Source: Litorimonas sp. (GTDB lineage Bacteria > Pseudomonadota > Alphaproteobacteria > Caulobacterales > Maricaulaceae). Taken from it: a stretch of DNA of 64,000 nt. The notes under the pieces are model-generated. The model made no database searches, was not told where the DNA came from, and was given only the letters and a program-made list of their open reading frames with translations. Below are positions 15,605 through 25,282 of the stretch, piece after piece (position 1 is the first letter of the stretch; each line of letters begins with the position of its first letter). The stretch covers positions 10,387 to 74,386 of the forward strand of contig JAPYSU010000011.1 in assembly GCA_029936425.1 (NCBI GenBank), given 5' to 3'. A program made the position numbers and the translations under genes.

Positions 15605-17179
15605 ATGCCTAAAGTTTTAATTGCTGATAAAATGTCCTCTGCGGCAACTCAGGTTTTCAAAAATCGCGGCGTTGATGTCGATGTTATTACGGGTCTTTCC
15701 AAAGAAGAGCTAATTGACATCATCGGAGAATATGACGGACTTGCGGTTCGATCCACAACACGTCCTGATGCTGAAATTATCAAATCCGCCAAAAACCTGA
15801 AAGTGATCGGACGCGCCGGAATTGGCGTTGACAATGTCGATATTAAAGCCGCGACAGATCAGGGCGTCGTTGTCATGAACACACCGTTCGGCAATGCGGT
15901 AACCACAGCCGAGCATGCGATTGCCATGCTCTTTTCCGCTGCCCGCCAGATACCATCCGCCTCTACCCGTACCCAAAACGGCGAATGGCCAAAAAGTGAC
16001 TTCAAAGGTGTTGAGCTGTTTAACAAGACACTCGGCGTCATTGGCTGTGGGAACATTGGCACTTTGGTAGCTGAACGCGCGCTCGGATTGAAAATGAAGG
16101 TCATTGCTTTTGACCCTTACCTCACTCCGGAGCGCGCTGTGAAGCTAGGCGTCGAAAAAGTTGAGCTGGACGCACTATTCCAGCGCGCAGATGCGATTAC
16201 CCTGCACACGCCATTGGTCGACAGCACGAAAGGTATAGTTTCACGCGAACGCCTCGGAATGACCAAACCAGGCGTCATCATTGTAAACTGCGCGCGCGGC
16301 GGATTAGTTGACGAAGAGGCGTTAAAAGACGCTCTCGAGGCCGGCCATGTCCGCGGCGCGGCGCTTGACGTTTTCGCTGTCGAACCTGCAAAAGAGCACC
16401 CTCTGTTCGGCACACCGAACTTTATTGCGACCCCTCACCTCGGCGCTTCCACATTAGAAGCGCAGGAAAATGTGGCCGTGCAGGTGGCAGAGCAAATGGC
16501 GGACTACCTTTTGACCGGCGCGGTAAGTAATGCGCTCAACACGCCGTCTATTACGGCTGAAGAAGCCCCTCGCCTCAAACCTTTTGTTGAATTGGCGGAC
16601 AAGCTTGGCGTCCTGACAGGTCAGCTCCTTCACGCTCCGATCAAGTCCGTAGAGTTCACCTATAAAGGCGCGGTCACGCAGCTAAACACGAATCCTGTGA
16701 CTGCCGCCGCTCTTGCGGGTCTGCTCAAGGCAGCCATGCCGGATGTGAACATGGTCTCCGCGCCCGTTCTTGCAAAAGAGCGCGGGATTGAGGTCAAGGA
16801 GTCCTATGTCGACGAGGCGGAACGAGCCGAGTCGCTTATCCGTCTCACCGTAACAACGACAGAGCGTAAATATGTTGTTGTTGGCACAATTTATCGCGGT
16901 GAGCCTCGCATCGTCCGCCTCTTTGGCGTTCCAATGGATGCGGCCTTCTCGCCAAATATGGTCTATGTCCGAAATGAAGATAAGCCCGGCTTTATCGGAC
17001 GTCTCGGTGCCGTCTTGGGGGATAACAAGGTCAATATCGCAACATTTTCCTTGGGCCGTATGAAGAAAGGCGACGAAGCGGTTTGTCTAGTCAGCGTAGA
17101 CGAGCCGATATCAGAGTCAGTTGCCAAACAGATCAAATCTCTCGACGCAGTTAAAATTGTCGATGTTGTTTCTCTGTAA
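15605..17179 (+). CDS. serA: D-3-phosphoglycerate dehydrogenase SerA
   Basis: 524 residues, the long three-domain form: NAD-binding core with GCGNIGTLVA near residue 147 and catalytic His in TPHLGAST near 278, an intervening ASB domain, and a C-terminal ACT domain (YVRNEDKPGFIGRLG) ending at the stop. It oxidises 3-phosphoglycerate to phosphohydroxypyruvate, the first step of serine synthesis. The ACT domain is the usual seat of serine feedback control in this type, though sensitivity cannot be read directly. Co-transcribed with serC. Confidence 0.97.
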   Translation: MPKVLIADKMSSAATQVFKNRGVDVDVITGLSKEELIDIIGEYDGLAVRSTTRPDAEIIKSAKNLKVIGRAGIGVDNVDIKAATDQGVVVMNTPFGNAVTTAEHAIAMLFSAARQIPSASTRTQNGEWPKSDFKGVELFNKTLGVIGCGNIGTLVAERALGLKMKVIAFDPYLTPERAVKLGVEKVELDALFQRADAITLHTPLVDSTKGIVSRERLGMTKPGVIIVNCARGGLVDEEALKDALEAGHVRGAALDVFAVEPAKEHPLFGTPNFIATPHLGASTLEAQENVAVQVAEQMADYLLTGAVSNALNTPSITAEEAPRLKPFVELADKLGVLTGQLLHAPIKSVEFTYKGAVTQLNTNPVTAAALAGLLKAAMPDVNMVSAPVLAKERGIEVKESYVDEAERAESLIRLTVTTTERKYVVVGTIYRGEPRIVRLFGVPMDAAFSPNMVYVRNEDKPGFIGRLGAVLGDNKVNIATFSLGRMKKGDEAVCLVSVDEPISESVAKQIKSLDAVKIVDVVSL

Positions 17180-17391
17180 CCAACTGGCTCGAGAATAAAG
17201 TTTAAGGCAGGGTTTCGGCCCCGCTTTTTATGAAAAATGAAAAGTGATCACCTCAATATCAGCCTTTCTAATCAATCTGGAGATAACTCCCGACGGAGAC
17301 TCGCTTTGAGAGAATTTTTCGGTTATTGCCGCAACGAATAATTGCCGGCGCAGCTATTCAGTAGCAGGCGCCTTTTTTATGCGAGTATTAT

Positions 17392-18684
17392 ATGGCCAAT
17401 GTAGTTGTTGTTGGATCCCAATGGGGCGATGAAGGAAAAGGCAAGATCGTCGACTGGCTATCAAGCCGCGCCGATGTGGTTGTTCGCTTCCAAGGTGGTC
17501 ATAACGCCGGACATACACTCGTTGTGGACGGAACGGTTTATAAACTTTCACTGCTTCCCTCCGGTATTGTTCGCGGCGGCAAGCTCTCAGTTATCGGCAA
17601 TGGCGTGGTCCTTGATCCCTGGGCCTTTCTGGATGAAATGGAACGTATTAAGGATCAAGGCGTCAAAATAACGCCGGAAGACCTGCTCATCTCTGAGTCG
17701 ACCGCTCTTATTCTTCCGATCCACTCCGAACTGGATGGCATCCGCGAAAATCGTGTCGACGGTATCAAGATTGGCACCACGAAACGCGGTATTGGTCCCG
17801 CTTACGAAGATAAAGTCGCCCGCCGCGCTATTCGGGTTTGTGACCTGGCCGACAAAGAGCATTTATTGGCGCGTATAAAAAACCTGCTTCATCACCACAA
17901 TGCGCTGCGCGTCGGGTTGGGTCAGCCGGAAACTGACGCCAAGGAATTGACGGAAAAGCTCCTCGAAATCGCCCCGAAAATTTTACCGTTTTCCGCACCC
18001 GTCTGGCACGCCCTGCACGAAGCTCAACAAGCCGAAAAACGCATCTTATTTGAAGGCGCTCAAGGCGCTATGCTCGACATCGATCACGGCACTTATCCTT
18101 TCGTCACCAGCTCCAACACCATTGCTGGCCAAGCCGCAGCAGGATCGGGCATGGGGCCGGGCGCGCTGAATTACGTCCTGGGGATTACCAAGGCCTATAC
18201 GACACGCGTGGGCGAAGGCCCTTTCCCGACGGAGCTAAACGACGAGATCGGACAACGTCTGGGTGACCGCGGCCACGAATTCGGAACGGTAACCGGACGG
18301 CAGCGTCGCTGCGGCTGGTTTGACGCGGTTATGGTTCGTCAGGCCATCATCACCGGCGGGATTACAGGCATTGCGCTGACCAAACTCGATGTTCTGGATG
18401 GGTTGGAAGAACTTAAAATCTGCGTGGGCTACAAACTGGACGGAAAAGAAATCAAGCGCCTTCCGGCCGGCGCCGCCAACCAAGCCAATGTTGAACCAAT
18501 CTACGAGAAGATGTCAGGCTGGCAGGGCAGCACGCAAGGTGCGCGGAGCTGGGCCGACTTGCCCGCAGAAGCCGTGAAATATGTTCGCCACATCGAAGAA
18601 CTGATCGGCTGTCCGGTATCTATGGTTTCAACGTCTCCGGAACGCGAAGACGTCATCCTTATGCGAGATCCGTTTAAATCCTAA
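17392..18684 (+). CDS. purA: Adenylosuccinate synthetase PurA
   Basis: 430 residues, full length. It joins IMP and aspartate using GTP in AMP synthesis. Conserved features: the N-terminal GSQWGDEGKGK phosphate loop, GGHNAGHT, the GTTKRGIGPAYEDK segment, FEGAQGAMLDIDHGTYPFVTSSNT, and a TRVGEGPFPTE loop. The order serC-serA-purA is common in alphaproteobacteria, but a 212-bp gap here allows a separate promoter. Converges with thiD. Confidence 0.97.
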   Translation: MANVVVVGSQWGDEGKGKIVDWLSSRADVVVRFQGGHNAGHTLVVDGTVYKLSLLPSGIVRGGKLSVIGNGVVLDPWAFLDEMERIKDQGVKITPEDLLISESTALILPIHSELDGIRENRVDGIKIGTTKRGIGPAYEDKVARRAIRVCDLADKEHLLARIKNLLHHHNALRVGLGQPETDAKELTEKLLEIAPKILPFSAPVWHALHEAQQAEKRILFEGAQGAMLDIDHGTYPFVTSSNTIAGQAAAGSGMGPGALNYVLGITKAYTTRVGEGPFPTELNDEIGQRLGDRGHEFGTVTGRQRRCGWFDAVMVRQAIITGGITGIALTKLDVLDGLEELKICVGYKLDGKEIKRLPAGAANQANVEPIYEKMSGWQGSTQGARSWADLPAEAVKYVRHIEELIGCPVSMVSTSPEREDVILMRDPFKS

Positions 18685-18707
18685 GCGTGGCTTGGGCTAA
18701 ACTGGCC

Positions 18708-19577
18708 TTATTTAAGTGACTTGAGCGCGGCGAAGGGGTTGTCTGACTTTGTCTTATCCTCTTCCTCGCTTTCCTCACGCGCCAGGCCATGATTGAGCGG
18801 TCCATGACCGTCAGTAGAGCCAAAACCAGGAGCCGTGCGGATGGCTTCGAAAACAAATTCCCGGGCCACCATGACGGCGGCATCCAAAGACATGCCCAAA
18901 GCCATATTCGCAGCCACTGCGCTTGCCAGGGTGCACCCTGTCCCATGAGTATGACGTGTATAGAGCCGCGGACCTGACATTACATTGGCCCCTTCCTCGC
19001 TCACCAAAACATCGACCACGGATTTGGTCGAAAGATGTCCGCCTTTCATGAGCGCCGCGTAAACCCCTTTTTCCAAAAGCGCGTCGCCTGCCTTGGTCAG
19101 GTCATCCACATCCTCAATTTTTATGCCGGAGAGCCATTCGCCTTCGGGTACATTTGGCGTGACCAAATCTGCAAGAGGTAGCAATTTCGTTTTCAACGCT
19201 TCCATTGCGTCGTCTTGCAAAAGGGTATCGCCCGATGTCGCAACAGCAACCGGGTCAAGCACGATAAAGGCGTCCAGGCCTTCTATTTCTTTAGCGACGG
19301 CCTCGATAATCTCCTTCGTTCCCAGCATGCCAATCTTAACAACATCAACGCCTATATCCGATACGCACGCCTTTATCTGCGCCCGCACGAGGTCGGCGTT
19401 CAGGAATTCCACCTGTTCCACGCCCAGTGTATTCTGGACGGTGATCGCCGTGATGGCCGTCATGGAATAGGCGCCAAACGCGGCGCAAGTTTTAATATCT
19501 GCCTGTATCCCTGCCCCGCCGGAGGAGTCGGAGCCTGCGATAATAAGAACACGGCCTTCGGGTTTATTTTCAGTCAT
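18708..19577 (-). CDS. thiD: HMP/HMP-phosphate kinase ThiD
   Basis: 289 residues. Ribokinase-fold enzyme that phosphorylates hydroxymethylpyrimidine and its monophosphate for thiamine synthesis, using the product of ThiC. Signature segments: AGSDSSGGAGIQADIKT at the N-terminus, DPVAVATSGDTLL, and the anion hole and catalytic Asp region HTHGTGCTLASA. The C-terminal 30 residues are an acidic and polar extension not needed for the fold. Its ATG overlaps the stop of the TM2 gene (ATGA, 19574-19577), making it the last gene of the folP-TM2-thiD unit. Confidence 0.95.
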   Translation of the reverse strand: MTENKPEGRVLIIAGSDSSGGAGIQADIKTCAAFGAYSMTAITAITVQNTLGVEQVEFLNADLVRAQIKACVSDIGVDVVKIGMLGTKEIIEAVAKEIEGLDAFIVLDPVAVATSGDTLLQDDAMEALKTKLLPLADLVTPNVPEGEWLSGIKIEDVDDLTKAGDALLEKGVYAALMKGGHLSTKSVVDVLVSEEGANVMSGPRLYTRHTHGTGCTLASAVAANMALGMSLDAAVMVAREFVFEAIRTAPGFGSTDGHGPLNHGLAREESEEEDKTKSDNPFAALKSLK

Positions 19578-20167
19578 GATGATTCCTTTTCAGGTCGTCT
19601 GGAGACTATTAAAAGGTGAATGAGGAATATGAGAACTCCAGTAAAGAATATGATTGCTGCAACATCTCGCCAGAGGTCATCACGAACACTTGTGAATATC
19701 ATTATTACAGATGCAGCAATAGCCAAGAGAACAGTCGGCCTTAATACAGAATACTTTCCAATTTCTCCGTGGCAGTTCGGCTCTTTAGCAATTGACTGGC
19801 CAAATGCTCCCAAGTTGGCAGCTCTAATGCGTTTTGGGAGCCTACGCCATTCATACACTCCTATTGGAATAGCAATTACCAAATAAATGAGTAAAGAAAC
19901 TGTCTCCACGACGTCATCCGGGAGAAATGAGAAAAACCGCTGCATAGAAAAAGTCAGAAGAATTGAAAAAATACAATAAATCGAAGCCCAAATTCCTCCC
20001 GCCCGGTAATCCCAAAGATAAAAACGGTGCGCACCAACAGAGAAACCCAAAACAAGCCAGAGCCTTGCCCAAATTAGCTGACGAGGCTTCTTATCTTCGA
20101 TGTGGTATTTTCGTCCAGGTTTATCCGGATTTCTATACTTCAACCAAGGCTTTCGGCTATTTTTCAT
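19574..20167 (-). CDS. TM2-domain membrane protein
   Basis: 197 residues. A basic N-terminus (about 30 residues) precedes a TM2-like helical pair with the GAHRFYLWDYRAGGIW turn, matching the G-x-H-x-FYLG-x-x-x-x-G pattern of that family. Two or three further hydrophobic helices follow (about 75-95, 140-158, 165-188). TM2 proteins are mostly of unknown function. It overlaps the end of folP by 11 bp and the start of thiD by 4 bp, so it is embedded in a vitamin-cofactor operon. A link to folate or thiamine metabolism is possible but not shown. Confidence 0.75.
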   Translation of the reverse strand: MKNSRKPWLKYRNPDKPGRKYHIEDKKPRQLIWARLWLVLGFSVGAHRFYLWDYRAGGIWASIYCIFSILLTFSMQRFFSFLPDDVVETVSLLIYLVIAIPIGVYEWRRLPKRIRAANLGAFGQSIAKEPNCHGEIGKYSVLRPTVLLAIAASVIMIFTSVRDDLWRDVAAIIFFTGVLIFLIHLLIVSRRPEKESS

Positions 20168-20993
20168 TCGCCATAGCCTCCCACACTTTCATCGCCTGTA
20201 CTGTCTCGCTTACATCGTGAACCCGTACGATAGCTGCGCCCGCCTGAGCCGACCAGAGGGCGGCGGCAAGGCTCCCGCCTAAGCGGTCATCTGCACTGCT
20301 TCCGTCGATGCGCCCTATAAAGCTCTTTCGCGAAGCGCCCATCAAAATAGGACAGCCAAGGGATTTGAATTCGGCCAGATGATGCAAGATCGCCAAGTTG
20401 TCTTCTTGCCGTTTTCCGAAACCAATACCCGGGTCGAGCGTGATATTCTCTCTGTCCACGCCAGCGAAATCCAATGCATCTATACGTTTGGCGAGATAAT
20501 CTTTCACTTCGGCGACAGCGTTTTCGTAGTGCGGATTATGTTGCATGGTTTCCGGCGATCCCTGCATATGCATGAGGATAACGGGACAGCCAAGTTCCGC
20601 CGCGATCTTTTCTGATGAAGCATCGAAAGTCAGCGCCGTCACGTCATTCCAGATATCGGCTCCGGCCAGAATAGCCGCCTGGGCCACTTCGGATTTGCGC
20701 GTATCGATTGAAATGACCGGACCGACTTCTTTGTCTTTTGTACCTTCCCGCAGGGCCACTATCACAGGAACGGTGCGCATGATTTCTTCGGCTACAGAGA
20801 CTTCCTCTGCGCCCGGGCGCGTGCTTTCACCGCCAATATCGATAATATCTGCCCCTTGCTCCCAGAGCCGCATGGCGCCTTTTACCGCCAGTTCCAACCC
20901 ATCATAACGTCCGCCATCCGAAAAACTGTCCGGCGTGGCATTCAGGATGCCCATGATTTTCGGTCTGGTGAACTTCGTGGTCATGTCATTCAA
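20157..20993 (-). CDS. folP: Dihydropteroate synthase FolP
   Basis: 278 residues from TTG at 20993, or 275 from ATG at 20984. Condenses pABA with dihydropterin pyrophosphate in folate synthesis. TIM-barrel motifs: MGILNATPDSFSDGG, DIGGESTRPGAEEVS, DPGIGFGKRQEDN, MGASRKSFIGR. The TTG start has GGGG about 6 nt upstream, which lies inside the 3' arm of the hairpin that follows ftsH. That would make the ftsH terminator and the folP ribosome site overlap. Order ftsH-folP is usual in alphaproteobacteria; here glmM does not follow. Confidence 0.95.
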   Translation of the reverse strand: MNDMTTKFTRPKIMGILNATPDSFSDGGRYDGLELAVKGAMRLWEQGADIIDIGGESTRPGAEEVSVAEEIMRTVPVIVALREGTKDKEVGPVISIDTRKSEVAQAAILAGADIWNDVTALTFDASSEKIAAELGCPVILMHMQGSPETMQHNPHYENAVAEVKDYLAKRIDALDFAGVDRENITLDPGIGFGKRQEDNLAILHHLAEFKSLGCPILMGASRKSFIGRIDGSSADDRLGGSLAAALWSAQAGAAIVRVHDVSETVQAMKVWEAMANEK

Positions 20994-20996
20994 ATG

Positions 20997-21020
20997 AAAA
21001 CCCCGCCGAAGCGGGGTGTT
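20997..21020 (-). terminator. UUCG-loop terminator between ftsH and folP
   Basis: On the minus strand ACCCCGC-UUCG-GCGGGGU is followed by UUUU. A perfect stem capped by a stable UUCG tetraloop, 7 nt beyond the ftsH stop and almost touching the folP start. Read-through is needed for folP, or folP has a promoter inside ftsH. Confidence 0.75.
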
Positions 21021-21026
21021 TTAAAA

Positions 21027-22958
21027 TTATGCTTTTGCGGGACCGCCCAAGCCCTTGGGCTTTTTCGTGGTCGGCACAGCCGCGACAGCTGGCTTTGTTT
21101 TCCCGCCATCCGGACGTTTTGGCTTAATCCCGTCAGAGAGAAGGACTTTGATTTCATCACCGGAGAGCGTTTCATATTCCAGAAGCGCCTCGGCCAAAGT
21201 CTTCCAGTCCTTCTTTTTTTTCTTCAGGATTTCGAGAGCTTTTTCATGAGCTTCTGTAACGAAGCGTTTGATTTCAGTCTCAATGAGCTTGGAGGTCTCA
21301 GGCGAAATCGCTGTGCCCCGGCCTATGCCCGGAACGAAACTGCTCTGATCATTGTCCTTATAGGCAATCGGGCCAATTGCGTCTGATAAACCGTATTCCG
21401 TTACCATCGCAGTCGCGATTTTGGTGACATGTTCAATGTCAGAGCTGGCGCCGGAGGTTACCTTGTCATAGCCAAACTTTATTTCCTCGGCCGCTCGCCC
21501 GCCCATCGCCATGGCCATGGACGCAATCATTTCCTGACGGCTCTGCGAAATCTGGTCCCGCTCGGGCAGGTACTGGACCATACCTAGAGCGCGTCCACGC
21601 GGAATAATTGTTGCCTTATGGATTGGCAGGCTGCCGGGCATATTCAAACCGACGATAGCGTGTCCCGCTTCGTGATAGGCGGTCATTTGCTTTTCTTCAT
21701 CCGACATAGCCAACGTACGACGCTCAGCCCCCATCATCACCTTATCCCTAGCGTCCTCAAATTCACGCATCGTGATTTTGAGTTTATTACGCCGGGCCGA
21801 AAGAAGCGCAGCCTCGTTGACCAAATTGGCCAAATCCGCACCGGAAAAGCCGGGCGTTCCGCGCGCGATATATTTAATATCCAGATCGGCGGCAATCGGC
21901 TTGCCTTTCATGTGAACTTCAAGAATTTTCTCGCGACCTGAAATATCAGGGTAAGGCACTTCGATTTGACGGTCGAAACGACCTGGACGGAGAAGCGCTT
22001 TATCCAGGACATCAGGGCGGTTGGTCGCGGCGATGAGGATAACACCTTCCTGACCATCAAATCCGTCCATCTCGACCAAAAGCTGGTTCAAGGTCTGCTC
22101 ACGTTCTTCATGCCCGCCGGAGGTTCCGACACCGCGGTGGCGGCCTACAGCGTCAATCTCGTCAATAAAGATAATACAGGGCGCATGTTTCCGCGCATCG
22201 GCAAACATTTCCCGCACGCGGGACGCGCCGACACCGACAAACATTTCAACGAAGTCGGAACCCGAAATTGTAAAGAACGGTACGCCCGCTTCGCCGGCAA
22301 CAGCCCGCGCCAAAAGCGTTTTACCCGTTCCGGGAGGGCCCACCAATAATGCGCCCGTTGGAATACGCGCACCGAGGCGGGTAAAGCGGGATGGGTCCCG
22401 TAAGAATTCAACGACCTCTTTTAAGTCATCTTTTGCGGCCTCAACCCCGGCTACATCATCAAAAGTCTTTTTCTGAGTGTTTTCCGTCAGCATTTTCGCT
22501 TTGGATTTTCCGAAGCTCATAGCGCCGCCGCGACCGCCGCCCTGCATGGAACGGAAGAAGAGGAAGAAGATACCAACAATCAGAAGAAGGGGAAGAACGC
22601 TCATCAACAGACCGACAAGAACGCTTTGCTCCTGTTTGTCCGCATATTCGTAAGGAATATCCGTCGTAGCCAAAAGGTCGCCCGCCTTGTCATCAAAAAA
22701 CGGAATATTGGCGACATAATCAGTCCCGTCATTTCGTTTACCGGTGACAATGCGCTCGTCCTGATTAATGGTCGCGCTTGAAATATTGCCTTGTTTTACC
22801 TGTTGGCTAAACTGGCTAAAGTTCAGTTCGTTCTCTTCAGGAACAGAATTAAAATTCCCCTGAGTAACGGTTATCATTACGAGGAACATCGCAATGATTA
22901 GCCCCCATACCGCAATATTGCGCATATTGAAATTTGGGGGTGGGTTTTCGTTTTTCAT
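21027..22958 (-). CDS. ftsH: ATP-dependent zinc metalloprotease FtsH
   Basis: 643 residues. Inner-membrane AAA+ protease that degrades misfolded membrane proteins and short-lived regulators. Two N-terminal transmembrane helices (about 12-32 and 112-135) flank a periplasmic domain; Walker A GPPGTGKT is at 207-214, Walker B FIDEIDAVGRHRG follows, and the zinc motif HEAGH is near 430. The C-terminus is Pro/Lys-rich. AAGG lies upstream of the ATG. Follows tilS by 89 bp and is closed by a strong hairpin. Confidence 0.98.
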   Translation of the reverse strand: MKNENPPPNFNMRNIAVWGLIIAMFLVMITVTQGNFNSVPEENELNFSQFSQQVKQGNISSATINQDERIVTGKRNDGTDYVANIPFFDDKAGDLLATTDIPYEYADKQEQSVLVGLLMSVLPLLLIVGIFFLFFRSMQGGGRGGAMSFGKSKAKMLTENTQKKTFDDVAGVEAAKDDLKEVVEFLRDPSRFTRLGARIPTGALLVGPPGTGKTLLARAVAGEAGVPFFTISGSDFVEMFVGVGASRVREMFADARKHAPCIIFIDEIDAVGRHRGVGTSGGHEEREQTLNQLLVEMDGFDGQEGVILIAATNRPDVLDKALLRPGRFDRQIEVPYPDISGREKILEVHMKGKPIAADLDIKYIARGTPGFSGADLANLVNEAALLSARRNKLKITMREFEDARDKVMMGAERRTLAMSDEEKQMTAYHEAGHAIVGLNMPGSLPIHKATIIPRGRALGMVQYLPERDQISQSRQEMIASMAMAMGGRAAEEIKFGYDKVTSGASSDIEHVTKIATAMVTEYGLSDAIGPIAYKDNDQSSFVPGIGRGTAISPETSKLIETEIKRFVTEAHEKALEILKKKKKDWKTLAEALLEYETLSGDEIKVLLSDGIKPKRPDGGKTKPAVAAVPTTKKPKGLGGPAKA

Positions 22959-23047
22959 CTGATTGCCTTGTGCAAAGTCGTGCTACCTTATCACATAAGA
23001 AAGTCCGCGCCAAAATAAAGCCTGTATAAGCTTAATTCTACATACAA

Positions 23048-24313
23048 TTATTGTTCATAATGAGCTTTTTGCCCTAGCGCAGCTTCAAGACGCCGTTTGG
23101 CAAGACAACGCACCGAAATTCCTTCAGATTCCCCTTCGCCTACCCCCAATATATTGGCGCCATTTTGCCATAAAGGAAGCGTCATTCTGACGGCCGGGGG
23201 ATATTTCTTCACAGTTTCTGCGAGAATTTTAGGTAATTTCGTCATGTTTCCATAAAGCGGCGTCACCGTTATATCGCCGCGCACTGCCGTGGCGGTAAAT
23301 CGCCCATCCCAAATATAAGGCACCCCCACGGGCAAAAATTGCCCGTCTGTCGCTGTTTGCTTTTTATTATATCGCCCTTTTACAGCCACAGCGTCGCGGC
23401 AAAGCAGAAATCCTTTAGCGTTCTTGGAAATTTGCGCGCCAGCAAGTGTAAGAGCTTTAAAATCTGACGCCCTCATTGCATTTAAGGCACGCCTAATTTT
23501 CGCTTGGTCTATTGGGCCACCTGTTCCGCTCACAATGCGAACCAGATGAACCAAAAGTTGCGGATAAGGAATGTCCGAAATGACGGCGCTCCCGTTTTTG
23601 TCCAGGCTCACGATAATATCGGCTTGTTCAGCCAGAATATTTCGTTCTTTGGATTTCGCTTTTTGCAAATCCCCAGCGGCCCCTAGCAATGACCCGACAT
23701 ATTTTGGCGTTTCTTGCAGGCTCTGACGTATTCTTACCCTTGTAAATTCGCGATTGGAATTACTCGGGTCTTCAACCCAATCCAACTCTTTGTCATACAG
23801 GTAAGCAAGAATTTCAGATTTCGAAACGGAAAGGAGCGGACGGCATAAAGTCACTTCGGCAAGCTGCGGCCAAAGGGGGGCGTATTTTTCAGGGCTCATG
23901 CCTGCCGCTCCGCGCCAGTCCGTGCCGTTGTCATATCGCATAACAAGAGTTTCTGCCTGATCATCTTGGTGATGCGCCGTTAGAAGTAGAGGAATTTTCT
24001 TGGAGCGGCAAAAGTCTCCCATAAGGTTATATCGCGCTTTGCGGGCTTTTTCTTGAAGACCGGATTTTAGAGCACCAGGCTTCCAACTGAGAATTTGCGC
24101 TGTAATCCCCAGCGCCTCTGCTCGCCTCTTGGTTAGCTTGGCCTCATGAAATGACGCCTTCCTCAAGCCATGATCAACTATAAGAGCGCAGTGGAGTTTG
24201 GGGGCGTTTCTCAATGCATGTAGCAAGGCCATGCTGTCCCCTCCGCCAGATACAGCAATAGCAAAAGGGGATATCGTTTTGGAATAAAAGGGAGGTAAGG
24301 TCTCTTTCAGCAT
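23048..24313 (-). CDS. tilS: tRNA(Ile)-lysidine synthetase TilS
   Basis: 421 residues. It modifies C34 of the AUA-reading tRNA-Ile to lysidine with ATP and lysine. The PP-loop motif SGGGDSM lies near residues 21-27, with HHQDDQAETLVMR further along marking the family. The C-terminal half is divergent as usual. The start at 24313 has no evident Shine-Dalgarno. Located between cpoB and ftsH, the normal alphaproteobacterial arrangement. Confidence 0.93.
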   Translation of the reverse strand: MLKETLPPFYSKTISPFAIAVSGGGDSMALLHALRNAPKLHCALIVDHGLRKASFHEAKLTKRRAEALGITAQILSWKPGALKSGLQEKARKARYNLMGDFCRSKKIPLLLTAHHQDDQAETLVMRYDNGTDWRGAAGMSPEKYAPLWPQLAEVTLCRPLLSVSKSEILAYLYDKELDWVEDPSNSNREFTRVRIRQSLQETPKYVGSLLGAAGDLQKAKSKERNILAEQADIIVSLDKNGSAVISDIPYPQLLVHLVRIVSGTGGPIDQAKIRRALNAMRASDFKALTLAGAQISKNAKGFLLCRDAVAVKGRYNKKQTATDGQFLPVGVPYIWDGRFTATAVRGDITVTPLYGNMTKLPKILAETVKKYPPAVRMTLPLWQNGANILGVGEGESEGISVRCLAKRRLEAALGQKAHYEQ

Positions 24314-24355
24314 TAAATTCTCAATATTGAGGCGACTAGCACAAGACCGAAGAAT

Positions 24356-25252
24356 TTAGCATCCGGTACGGGCCGCCTCGACATTTGCTTTTTCTCTTAC
24401 AGCTTCGCGGGCGTCCGGGAACTGGTTCGGAAAACTGGCCAGTGTCTGGCACGCCTCTGCTGTTTTGCCTAATTCGCGCAGAGCCGCGGCGAGGCGCACC
24501 ATCGCATTTGGCGCTTTTTCTCCGTCCGGGTTTTTACGCATCGAAGCAATATAAGCATCCGCAGCATCCGCATAGCCGCCGCGAACAAAATAACTCTCCC
24601 CTAACCAGAAACTCATTTCTCCGGCGTCAGCGGCGTCGGGGTTAAATTCTAGGTATTGACTGAGCGACACTTGCGCGCCGGCGAAATCACCTTCGGCCAA
24701 TTTCGTTTTCCCAATTTGGCCAAGCTGACTTACATCTTCTCCGAGCGGCATTTCAGGTTCAGAAATGGTGGTTTCCTCGCCAATTACCAACTCTTTTTCT
24801 TCATAAACAGGCGCGCCAGGAATAGCCGATGGTTGGCCGTCAATTTTGGGGCCGTATTCATAGGATTCCTCGCGGCCCTGCGTCTCTTGCACGACTAAGT
24901 CGACAGCATCTAAATGAATTCTGATCCGATTGGACAGTTCCTGCATGACGCGGATGTCGCCTTCTAGCGCATCAAGCTCAGAGACAAGATTTTCGCGCTC
25001 ATAACGGAGGCGTTCTATTTCGCCCGTCAGACTGCGTTGAGATGTTTCGAGGCTATCCATACGGGCCATCAAGCGCTCTGCCGCTGGATCTCCTGTCAAG
25101 AGCCGTTGTTCAAGAATACTCACGCGTTGCGCCAGTTGAGCGTTTTGAGCTGCGAGTTCTCTCTTAGACTGCGCTTGCGCTGGCGACGCCAGACAAAGGG
25201 AAGCCGTCAGGCAGATTAAAATAAGTGATTTGACCTGTATATTTTTAAACAT
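24356..25252 (-). CDS. cpoB: Cell division coordinator CpoB (YbgF)
   Basis: 298 residues, periplasmic. A signal peptide (cut after SPAQA, about residue 27) is followed by a coiled-coil trimerisation segment (about 30-110) and TPR repeats (KLAEGDFAGAQVSLSQYL, YFVRGGYADAADAYI). CpoB links Tol-Pal to peptidoglycan synthesis during constriction in E. coli. GGAG lies 6 nt upstream. Last gene of the Tol-Pal cluster, separated from pal by a long hairpin. Confidence 0.93.
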   Translation of the reverse strand: MFKNIQVKSLILICLTASLCLASPAQAQSKRELAAQNAQLAQRVSILEQRLLTGDPAAERLMARMDSLETSQRSLTGEIERLRYERENLVSELDALEGDIRVMQELSNRIRIHLDAVDLVVQETQGREESYEYGPKIDGQPSAIPGAPVYEEKELVIGEETTISEPEMPLGEDVSQLGQIGKTKLAEGDFAGAQVSLSQYLEFNPDAADAGEMSFWLGESYFVRGGYADAADAYIASMRKNPDGEKAPNAMVRLAAALRELGKTAEACQTLASFPNQFPDAREAVREKANVEAARTGC

Positions 25253-25282
25253 TTGAATCTCCTAATGTCTGTCTATAACAGA

